A DNA stretch of 5,477 nucleotides from Deltaproteobacteria bacterium (GTDB lineage: Bacteria > Desulfobacterota > Binatia > UBA9968). The notes beneath the pieces are model-generated. The model worked only from the letters and a program-made list of their open reading frames with translations, did no database searches and was not told where the DNA came from. Positions 1-5,430 of the stretch are shown piece after piece. A program made the translations under genes and the position numbers. Location: positions 1 to 5,477 of the forward strand of contig JAERMN010000437.1 in assembly GCA_016844625.1 (NCBI GenBank). The letters are read 5' to 3'. The number at the start of each line of letters is the position of its first letter. Position 1 is the first letter of the stretch.

Positions 1-249
1 GGTGAGCAGCGTGTAGTCGATGTCGCCATTGGACAGCGCGGCAATTGAAGCGGGTGCGGTCATGACGACGATATCGGCGTCCAATCCTTCGTCTTTGAAG
101 AAGCCCCTGTGTTGCGCCACGCCGGCGGCGAGAAAGATCATGTTGTAACTGCCGGAGACCGACATGCGGATCTTCTCGGCGGCGAAGATTTCCGGCGTGA
201 TGAAGGCGCTCAAGAATAAGGCGGATAGGACGGATAGGACGAATAGCAT
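1..249 (-). CDS. ABC transporter substrate-binding protein, NitT/TauT (NMT1-like) type, N-terminal part
   Basis: The minus strand starts with ATG at 249 and stays open for 83 codons to the window edge, so the C-terminal part is missing. Residues 1-24 form a hydrophobic signal peptide ending in IFAA, with likely cleavage near residue 24; there is no lipobox cysteine, so the mature protein should be periplasmic. The basic N-region is absent (MLFVLS). The mature start (KIRMSVSG, then an aromatic residue, LAAGVAQHRGFFKDEGLD, and ALSNGDIDYTLL) matches the first lobe of NitT/TauT/NMT1-like binding proteins, which capture small anions, amines or pyrimidine precursors for an ABC importer. The ligand cannot be inferred. 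A GGAG site lies 7 nt upstream of the ATG. The gene diverges from the cupin and is probably a separate unit. Family call is firm; substrate unknown. Confidence 0.85.
   Translation of the reverse strand, partial: MLFVLSVLSALFLSAFITPEIFAAEKIRMSVSGSYNMIFLAAGVAQHRGFFKDEGLDADIVVMTAPASIAALSNGDIDYTLLT
222..239. repeat. Short 9-bp tandem repeat inside the signal-peptide region
   Basis: The 9-mer CGGATAGGA occurs twice in tandem, followed by a partial third copy (CGAATAG) at 240-246. On the coding minus strand it encodes the repeated V-L-S tripeptide of the signal peptide. The unit is three codons long, so a slip would lengthen or shorten the hydrophobic core without breaking the frame. It may simply be chance low complexity. 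Confidence 0.5.
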
Positions 250-266
250 GATTGATCTCCGCGAGT

Positions 267-296
267 GATATAGCCGTGGGCAGGTCGCGGTGTCAA
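267..296 (-). promoter_or_regulatory. Probable sigma70-type promoter for the substrate-binding protein
   Basis: Read on the minus strand, a perfect -35 box TTGACA (296-291) is followed after 18 nt by TATATC (272-267), which matches four of six bases of the -10 consensus. Transcription would start near 260, giving a leader of only about 11 nt that begins at or beside the GGAG ribosome site (260-257). This is a consensus match only; no operator is recognised. Confidence 0.45.
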
Positions 297-475
297 CAGC
301 GACAATCGGGTATTTTACGATCACGAACACGACTCTCGACCGAGCCACGGGCTTGACCAGCTCGGTGTGAGCAGTGTAGACGGGAGGCAATGTCGAAAAC
401 TTTGCGCCCTTTGCGAGACCCCAGTTCCTTCGCATCCGCTCAGGACAAGCTTTGCGGTTAAATCGTTCCGAATCT

Positions 476-484
476 TAAGGAGGT
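476..484 (+). promoter_or_regulatory. Full-length Shine-Dalgarno site deciding the cupin start
   Basis: TAAGGAGGT is complementary over all nine bases to the canonical 16S anti-Shine-Dalgarno tail and lies 5 nt before the ATG at 490. It fixes that start over an in-frame GTG at 367, which would add 41 residues with no cupin character, and over a later ATG at 529. Confidence 0.85.
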
Positions 485-489
485 TGAAC

Positions 490-864
490 ATGCGTGTACT
501 CAAAATCAACGAACTCAAGGAAACGCCCATGGACACGGCGACGGCAATTGCTGGATGGACCGGCGGTGCGGTGAGCCGGACGCGGCAGGCGGTTATCGGC
601 GATGGGCAGTCAGACAATTTTCGCTGCAACGTGGTGAACTTCCGCGTCGGCGCGACCACCGGCTGGCATGTGCACGACTGCGATCAGATCCTCGTCGTCA
701 CGGCGGGCAAGGGTTTTGCCGCGACGGAAACCGAGCAACGCGAGATCGCCGTCGGCGATATCGTCCATATTCGAGCCGGCGAAAAGCATTGGCACGGCGC
801 GTCGGCGGATTCGCCGTTGTCGCATATTACGGTGACGACGCCGGGCAGTACGTCGAAGCACTAG
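490..864 (+). CDS. Small cupin-domain protein, similar to manganese cupin hydroxynitrile lyases
   Basis: A 124-residue single-domain cupin, the usual size for this class. Cupin motif 1 is at residues 59-75 with metal ligands H60-x-H62-x3-Q66; glutamine replaces the commoner glutamate. Motif 2 is at residues 89-103 (G89-D-I-V-H ... GEKHWHGA) with H100 and H102, and H112 follows on the next strand. The H-x-H-x3-Q pattern, the VTAG turn and the GEKHWHG motif closely resemble, from memory, the bacterial (R)-hydroxynitrile lyase GtHNL and related AhpD-associated cupins. In GtHNL two His, one Gln and a third His bind Mn, and two more His act in catalysis; all six have counterparts here. Small cupins often sit beside, or are fused to, CMD/AhpD proteins, as here. 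The real substrate is unknown; cyanohydrin cleavage is only one possibility. It is cytoplasmic, with no signal peptide. A 143-nt gap separates it from the next gene. Confidence 0.85.
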   Translation: MRVLKINELKETPMDTATAIAGWTGGAVSRTRQAVIGDGQSDNFRCNVVNFRVGATTGWHVHDCDQILVVTAGKGFAATETEQREIAVGDIVHIRAGEKHWHGASADSPLSHITVTTPGSTSKH

Positions 865-1007
865 CAAGTTGGTTATCTGAAGTTATTTTTGGTTTTTTTA
901 AGGTCGCGCCATGCTCTTCGGACGGGGCGGCAGTTCAGGATAATTGGCTGATAGAGACTCAGGCGGCAAAGCTGCGGGTGCAACGCTAAAGAAGGAGATT
1001 CACACCA

Positions 1008-1679
1008 ATGCCTTGGATTAAAATAATACCCGAGCATGAGGCCGAAGGCGAGCTCAAGGAAGTCTATCGGAAGATCAAAGCGCAGCGCCAGGGCGAGAAG
1101 ATCAATCAGGATCGCGACGCAGGATCGGGCGGCCCGCCCGTGAGCCCGCCGATGCTGCACAGCCTCAATCCCAAGGCGATGTGGCACACCGCCGAGCTGA
1201 TGTGGGAGATCATGCGCGGCGAGTCGCGCCTGACCACGGCGCAGCGCGAGATGATCGCCACGGTGACATCGGCGACGCTGCATTGCCGCTTCTGAACCGT
1301 CGCCCACGCAGAGTTTCTGCGTCAGGAAGGCGGCGACGATTTAGCGGTGGAGCAGGTCAAAGACGATTGGCGCCAGATGGCGCTGAGCGAAGCCGAATAC
1401 GCCATGTTGGAATTTGCTGAAAAGCTCACGCTGACGCCGAGCAACATGCGCGAAGCGGACGCGCAGAATTTGCGCGACGTCGGCTGGACCGATCGCGACA
1501 TCCTCGATATCGTGCATGTCTGCGCGTATTTTAATTTTCGCGTGCGCGTGGTCGATGGGCTCGGCCTGGAAGTCGCCGATTGGCAGCTCCAGCGCGCCCG
1601 CGCCGGTACGGCGCGTGCGGCAGAAATTGCGAAGGAGCGCGGTGTCGCGATGCCGTCCGATCCCTGGAAGGTACGTTAA
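1008..1679 (+). CDS. AhpD-like (CMD family, peroxidase-related) selenoprotein, first copy, Sec at residue 96
   Basis: The reading frame runs from ATG 1008 (AAGGAG at 992-997) to TAA 1677-1679 with one internal TGA at 1293-1295. Read through as selenocysteine it gives 223 residues. The N-terminus (MPWIKIIPEHEAEGELKEVY) is typical of peroxidase-related CMD proteins, and residues 75-92 carry the helix that precedes the active site. The redox motif is C93-R-F-U96-x3-H100, where family members have CxxC-x3-H; the homology continues past the TGA (HAEFLR, then DWRQMALSEAEYAMLEFAEKLT, the standard C-terminal helical bundle). Known relatives such as AhpD are thiol-dependent peroxidases, and AhpD-like selenoproteins have been reported in marine metagenomes. 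The role here is probably peroxide or disulfide chemistry in the cytoplasm. A damaged gene is unlikely because the TGA sits exactly at the catalytic position and the next gene repeats the arrangement. Ten bases separate it from that gene. Confidence 0.85.
1293..1338 (+). promoter_or_regulatory. Sec UGA codon and bacterial SECIS-like hairpin, first copy
   Basis: After TGA 1293-1295, bases 1306-1311 (ACGCAG) pair with 1317-1322 (CTGCGT) around a 5-nt loop AGTTT (1312-1316). An outer stem pairs 1298-1304 (CGTCGCC) with 1332-1338 (GGCGACG), separated by a 9-nt right-hand bulge. The loop begins 16 nt after the UGA and has a G in its second position. That fits the known bacterial SECIS pattern: a hairpin close behind UGA, with a G among the first loop bases, bound by SelB. 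Pairing was found by eye; no folding energy was computed. Confidence 0.8.
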
Positions 1680-1689
1680 GGAAGGAATC

Positions 1690-2337
1690 ATGGCATTCAT
1701 CAAAGTCATTCACGAGAGTGAAGCGAGCGGCGAGCTTAAGGAAGTGTACGAGCGCACTCTGGCGCGGCTAAGCCCGTCGGTGCGCGAGCGGCGCGGCGAT
1801 AAGCTGCCGCCCATCGTGAGAATTTTTAGCCTCTGTCCGGCGCTGCTCGAAGCCCGAGTCGGTTTCGACAAGGGTATTTATCGTCCCGGCCATTCCGGCT
1901 TGGGCCGGCGTAAGGAAGAGTTGATCGCCACCCAGGTCGCCGCGCTGAGCGGCTGCCGGTTTTGAGGCATCGGTCACGGCGAGTTTCTCCGTGTCGACGG
2001 CAAGATGGCGGTGGAGGAAGTCGCCAAGGTGATTTCCAACTGGCGCGAGGCGGACTTGGACGAGCAAGAGAAAACCATGCTGGCGTTTACCGAAAAATTT
2101 ACGCTGACGCCGAGCCAAATCACTGACGCCGATATGGAGTCGCTGCGCGAGGCGGGTTTTAGCGGCGAACAAATTCTTTCCATCGGTCTGGGCGCCGGCT
2201 ATAGAAACTGGGTGGATCGGATCGCCGATCTGCTCGGCGTCGAGGAGGAGAAGTTCGACTTTCCCGAAGAAATTTTAAAAGCCTTCGGCGTGACGCGCGA
2301 ACAGCTTAAGACTTCGCTCTACGAGGATGACCGATGA
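1690..2337 (+). CDS. AhpD-like (CMD family, peroxidase-related) selenoprotein, second copy, Sec at residue 92
   Basis: ATG 1690, preceded by AAGGAAGGAA, opens a frame to TGA 2335-2337 with one internal TGA at 1963-1965; with selenocysteine there the product is 215 residues. It is a diverged paralog of the gene before it: the same start (MAFIKVIHESEASGELKEVY), the helix EELIATQVAALSG, the motif C89-R-F-U92-x3-H96, then HGEFLR and a C-terminal bundle beginning NWREADLDEQEKTMLAFTEK. Its C-terminal tail (about residues 180-215) is longer and acidic/basic. The family forms oligomers, so a hetero-oligomer with the first copy is possible. The gene ends in a true TGA stop, so TGA is not simply a sense codon here. 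The stop overlaps the next start (ATGA at 2334-2337), pointing to translational coupling. Function is inferred to be selenol-based peroxide or disulfide chemistry; the electron donor is unknown. Confidence 0.85.
1963..1997 (+). promoter_or_regulatory. Sec UGA codon and bacterial SECIS-like hairpin, second copy
   Basis: After TGA 1963-1965, bases 1975-1979 (CACGG) pair with 1989-1993 (CCGTG). A C-T mismatch (1980/1988) follows, then G1981-C1987 closes the loop AGTTT (1982-1986). The stem extends outward through 1970-1973 with 1994-1997, including one G-U pair and a bulged T1974. The loop starts 16 nt after the UGA, exactly as in the first copy, and has the same sequence. One stem pair is C1309-G1319 in the first copy and G1979-C1989 here, a compensatory change. 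Confidence 0.78.
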
Positions 2338-2777
2338 GCCGGTTGCGCGTGGTCTCGGGAAAGAGGATTGAAGATCTGCTCGCGGCCGCGCCCGGCGCGC
2401 TGGAAGCGGACACGGCCATGCGCCGCCTGCTTGTCGAACAATTGACGCCGAGGCTATACAGTTTGGTCGGAGTCGTGGTTGCCGGTTGTTTGCGTTGCGA
2501 GCGTTTCGTCGAAGACTTGCGCGGGCCACTGGATCCCTCATTCGCCGCCCGGGCGGCGAGCGATTGGCGCGCGCTCGCGCTCACGGATTCGGAGAAGGCG
2601 GCGCTGACTTATACCGAGAAGGGGACGGTCGACGAAGCGTCCGTGCGAAAACGAGATGTTGACGAGCTGCGCGCGGCGGGCTTTTGCGATAAGGACGTCC
2701 TTTTAATCGCCACCGCGATCGCGTACCACAACTACGCGATTCGCATGGCCGCGGCCTTCGACGTGCTGCCGCGCTAG
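2334..2777 (+). CDS. AhpD-like/CMD-family protein with cysteine CxxC, short third paralog
   Basis: A 147-residue protein whose ATG overlaps the previous stop (ATGA), so it is probably translated by coupling. The C-terminal half (DWRALALTDSEKAALTYTEK, then ELRAAGFCDKDVLLIATAIAYHNYAIR) aligns with the same region of the two upstream selenoproteins, marking it as a third paralog. The motif is C52-L-R-C55 in place of CxxU. The histidine expected four residues after the second redox residue is replaced by valine (V59), and the N-terminal part is about 40 residues shorter, lacking the usual peroxidase-related start. The family histidine belongs to the proton-relay system in AhpD, so peroxidase activity may be reduced; a role as a resolving or scaffold subunit for the Sec proteins is conceivable but unproven. 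It ends in TAG. Family assignment is good; function is unknown. Confidence 0.8.
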   Translation: MSRLRVVSGKRIEDLLAAAPGALEADTAMRRLLVEQLTPRLYSLVGVVVAGCLRCERFVEDLRGPLDPSFAARAASDWRALALTDSEKAALTYTEKGTVDEASVRKRDVDELRAAGFCDKDVLLIATAIAYHNYAIRMAAAFDVLPR

Positions 2778-2847
2778 ACCGTCAGGCTGATCGATTTGCG
2801 AAGGGGAAGCGTAACCCTGAAAAGCCAGGCTGCTATTGATCGAGTTG

Positions 2848-2863
2848 GCGCGGCACGCCGCGC
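2848..2863. repeat. Perfect GC inverted repeat between the AhpD block and the IspH-like gene
   Basis: GCGCGGC (2848-2854) and GCCGCGC (2857-2863) are perfect inverted copies separated by two bases; as RNA this gives a 6-bp all-GC stem with loop CACG. No T-tract follows, so it is not a typical intrinsic terminator. It lies 51 nt before the start of the IspH-like gene within a 137-nt gap. It could be a pause or leader hairpin, a protein-binding palindrome, or chance in GC-rich DNA. Confidence 0.5.
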
Positions 2864-2914
2864 AGCGACCTCTCGAAATGACAACGAGGCGACACCGTAC
2901 GAGGAGAAATACTC

Positions 2915-3802
2915 ATGCAAATTCTGAAAGGCGACTTGAGTAACGTCAAAGGAATCCCTCCGAGCGGGCTATGCGTAGGTGTTCATCGCGCCGGCGCGGT
3001 GCACCAGAAGATGGTCGCGAAGCACGGCGACGGTCTCGCAGTCTGGTCGCTCAGACCCGACCTTGATTTCATTGCGTTCAAAAAGGAAGGACTGGGGGAA
3101 CAGGGGATTCGCTCCACCAGCGATATGGAATCGATCGACGCCGGTGAAAAACTGATTTACGGCGTGCGCGGGGCGCCGCCCGAGGTGCGAGAAAAGGCGC
3201 GCGAAAAAGGCCTCACACTGCTGGCCGACGCGACCTGTCCTTTTGTCACCCAGCAGGAAGAGGCGGAGATCGAACTGCTGAACGCTGGCTGTCACCTGGT
3301 GGTTCTCAGCAGTCGCACGCATCACGGTATCCCGAGGCTTAAAGGAATTGCGCAAGCGAAGGGGAAAGAAGTCTTTATCGTCGAGCGCGAGGAAGAAGTC
3401 GAATCGATTCGTCTGACTCGCTTCGAGCCCATCGGCGTGATCGTGCAGACAACCTTCTGGCTGGAAACTTACAAGAAAATTATCGCGCGCATCCTCGAAC
3501 GCTTCGCCAACGTGCAGATTCGCAACACCGCCTGCATCGACTCGCTGCAGCGCCTTCCCGAAGTGGAAAAGCTGGCTAAACAAGTCGACGCGATCATTGT
3601 TTTCGGCTGGACCGAAGGGATGACGACCCGCATGGTCGAAGTCGCGCGCGCTTTCAATGCCCATGTGCACAAGATCGAGAAGGTGGACGATCTCAGGCTC
3701 GACTGGCTGCGAGGCAAGGAAAAAGTCGGCATCATCGGCGCCAACGAGACCCCCGAGTGGATGATCAATGAAGCATGGCGGCCTGATCTATGCCCAAAGT
3801 AA
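2915..3802 (+). CDS. IspH/LytB-like [4Fe-4S] protein, divergent paralog
   Basis: 295 residues, close to the length of 4-hydroxy-3-methylbut-2-enyl diphosphate reductase (IspH), with GAGGAG at 2901-2906 ahead of the ATG. The three IspH cluster cysteines are present in their usual contexts: C20 in GLCVGVHRA, C108 in DATCPFVT, and C207 in NTACIDSLQRL; QTT at 178-180 is also kept. The substrate-pocket motifs of E. coli IspH are not: VHNR (H41) corresponds to the LRPD region, SAHG (H74) to YGVRG, GHPEVEG (H124 and catalytic E126) to GIPRLKG, the SSN diphosphate clamp to GMTTR, and GAS (S269) to GANE. This alignment is by eye. The protein therefore probably binds an Fe-S cluster but does not make IPP/DMAPP; it may reduce another substrate or transfer electrons. 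Its end overlaps the ferredoxin-cyclodeaminase gene by 13 nt. It should not be named ispH without experiment. Confidence 0.85.
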   Translation: MQILKGDLSNVKGIPPSGLCVGVHRAGAVHQKMVAKHGDGLAVWSLRPDLDFIAFKKEGLGEQGIRSTSDMESIDAGEKLIYGVRGAPPEVREKAREKGLTLLADATCPFVTQQEEAEIELLNAGCHLVVLSSRTHHGIPRLKGIAQAKGKEVFIVEREEEVESIRLTRFEPIGVIVQTTFWLETYKKIIARILERFANVQIRNTACIDSLQRLPEVEKLAKQVDAIIVFGWTEGMTTRMVEVARAFNAHVHKIEKVDDLRLDWLRGKEKVGIIGANETPEWMINEAWRPDLCPK

Positions 3803-5166
3803 CTTTTAAGCCCGCGGGACAGTCATTCGAAGTCGCGGCGGGCACGACGGTCCTGGTTGCGGCAATCCAGAACGGCTTGCAGCTGCGCCACGATTGCACC
3901 GAGGCGATATGCGGCACGGACCGGGTGAAGATCCTGTCCGGCAAAGAACACTTGAGCGAAAAGAATGAGAACGAGGAATTGACCCTGGAAATGATGAATG
4001 CGGCGCCGGACGAGAGGTTGGCTTGCGTCGCGCGGATTGTCGGTGACGTGAGAGGAACGATGGCGGCGCCAGTGGCGATTTTAGCAAAACCGGACGATCA
4101 CCGCGGCATTCTCAGCATGGCGGAAGCGGTCGACGCGATGATCGATGCGTTTCGTAATTGGGCGAAGGATCCGCTGCTGGCGGAGCTGCGGCGGCGCACG
4201 CACACGCCGAAGAACGTGCGCATTACATTACACCAGGGCGCAGCGCCGGCTTACGGCACGACGGGCATCATGGCGCACGCGGAGCTTGTGCGCATTTTCG
4301 GCGACAAACAAAAATATCCGCGCCGCGGCCGCCCGGTTCTGGTGCTTTACGATAGCGACACGGCGGCTTTGAAGCTTATTCTTGTCGGCGAAATGCATCC
4401 CAAAGAGCTGCCGGACGCAAACAGCGTGGTGGCGATGCCGACGGCCTGTGCCTCGATGGTCGGCACCGATCTGCTCGCGCGCAAAAACTGTCGCGTTGCT
4501 GGAGTTTTCGGCGCCGGAGACCAAGCCAAGCTGCACCTCCTGGCGCTCACCTGTATTCGAAAATCGATCGATAAGGTGCGGGTCTTCAGCCCGACCCGTG
4601 CGACCCGAGAAAAATTCGCCGCGGAAATGAGCGTGGTTTTGGGCATCGAAGTCGTCGCGGCCGAATCCGCCGCCGAGGTTATCGACGGTGCTGACGTGAT
4701 TGTGTGCGCGACCAATTCGAATGTTCCCGTCTTCGACGGCGATTGGCTGGTTCCCGGCCAGCATGTGACCTCGATCGTTTCGAGCAATATCGGCTTGAAA
4801 AAGCGCGGCCACGTCATTCAAATGCGCCGTGAGATCGACGAAAGGACTCTGGAGCGAGCCGATATTTTGATGACCAATGTTTGGGGACAGGAAGAACTGG
4901 ATAAGACCGCGGTATTTTGGGAAGCCTCGCTCGACCGTCCCAACATCGCGCGCAAGATCGTCGATGCCGGAGAGGTCATCCGCGGTGAAAAAAACGCACG
5001 GACCGACGCGTCGCAAATCACCTATTTCAAGAACTGCGCGTTTTGGGGCATCGGCGCCGCGGCCATCGGCGGGCTGATCTATGAAAAACTTTTACAGCAG
5101 CGCCGCGGATTGGTGCTCGACTTCAACCCACATGAGTTCTACGACGATGAGTGGACGGAGGATTAG
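3790..5166 (+). CDS. Fusion of [2Fe-2S] ferredoxin domain with ornithine cyclodeaminase/mu-crystallin family domain
   Basis: 458 residues. Residues 1-90 are a ferredoxin fold: C36-x4-C41-x2-D44, then RLAC with C79 and VGDV. The third ligand position is aspartate, not cysteine. Residues 105-440 are an ornithine-cyclodeaminase/mu-crystallin domain: ILSMAEAVDAM at 107-117, a dinucleotide-binding GAGDQA at 241-246 after the strand VAGVF, and the closing helix ITYFKNCAFWGIGAAA at 410-425. The canonical RTAA arginine is proline (P217-T-A-C), the pocket lysine after the PAY motif is not seen (GIMAHAE, 159-165), and the loop with the catalytic aspartate reads SSNIGLKKRG. Family members use NAD(P) to act on amino acids, imines or keto acids, so a redox reaction fed by the Fe-S domain is plausible. 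The last 18 residues are acidic and aromatic. The start lies inside the end of the IspH-like gene, implying coupled expression. Confidence 0.85.
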   Translation: MPKVTFKPAGQSFEVAAGTTVLVAAIQNGLQLRHDCTEAICGTDRVKILSGKEHLSEKNENEELTLEMMNAAPDERLACVARIVGDVRGTMAAPVAILAKPDDHRGILSMAEAVDAMIDAFRNWAKDPLLAELRRRTHTPKNVRITLHQGAAPAYGTTGIMAHAELVRIFGDKQKYPRRGRPVLVLYDSDTAALKLILVGEMHPKELPDANSVVAMPTACASMVGTDLLARKNCRVAGVFGAGDQAKLHLLALTCIRKSIDKVRVFSPTRATREKFAAEMSVVLGIEVVAAESAAEVIDGADVIVCATNSNVPVFDGDWLVPGQHVTSIVSSNIGLKKRGHVIQMRREIDERTLERADILMTNVWGQEELDKTAVFWEASLDRPNIARKIVDAGEVIRGEKNARTDASQITYFKNCAFWGIGAAAIGGLIYEKLLQQRRGLVLDFNPHEFYDDEWTED

Positions 5167-5234
5167 GTCGGTTGAATCCCTAAGGGTTCGTTCCCTGCAG
5201 CTTGCTGCGTCAAATGAATCGCCAATCCGAACTC

Positions 5235-5312
5235 CGTCATTCCCGCATGTATTAAGCGGGAATCCAGGCGAATCCGGATGTGGACCCCCGATAAAAACAT
5301 TCGGGGGTGACG
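5235..5312. repeat. REP-like/miniature palindromic intergenic element
   Basis: The 78-bp element begins CGTCA and ends TGACG, its inverted copy. Inside are two hairpins: ATTCCCGC (5239-5246) with GCGGGAAT (5256-5263), and ACCCCCGA (5284-5291) with TCGGGGGT (5301-5308), each with a 9-nt loop. The TCATTCCCGC ... GCGGGAATCCAGG wording resembles dispersed intergenic repeats common in many proteobacterial genomes and the Neisseria dRS3 style. Only one copy is in the window, so dispersion is inferred. The second hairpin could also slow transcription after the operon. Confidence 0.7.
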
Positions 5313-5430
5313 ACAGTCGGAAATATTCGCACGCGGGTCTTTCGATACCCCGGCGTCTACTGAGGCGTAGTTCATCGGGATGTGAGCATGGGTTGCAGCA
5401 TGAAGATGATTGCAGGGAGGGTTCGTTAGT

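Noticed and set aside
353..380. Plus-strand promoter TTGACC ... TGTAGA before the cupin
   Set aside because: The -10 box matches only three of six bases; too weak to list.
367..489. Upstream GTG start for the cupin
   Set aside because: The extra 41 residues have no cupin character and a nine-base Shine-Dalgarno site directly precedes ATG 490.
884..899. T-rich run after the cupin as an intrinsic terminator
   Set aside because: No GC stem precedes the T-run.
1293..1965. The two internal TGAs as nonsense mutations or sequencing errors (pseudogenes)
   Set aside because: Both fall at the same catalytic position of the family, both frames are otherwise intact, and each has a matching downstream hairpin with covariation.
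1008..2337. TGA reassigned to an amino acid throughout the genome
   Set aside because: The second AhpD-like gene ends in TGA at the expected length, overlapping the next start, and no other gene here has an internal TGA; tryptophans use TGG.
2969..3670. Long minus-strand open frame opposite the IspH-like gene
   Set aside because: No recognisable protein family; it is a GC-rich shadow of a clearly conserved plus-strand gene.
4228..5016. 262-residue minus-strand open frame opposite the fusion gene
   Set aside because: It mirrors the plus-strand OCD domain, which has clear motifs; the antisense product shows none.
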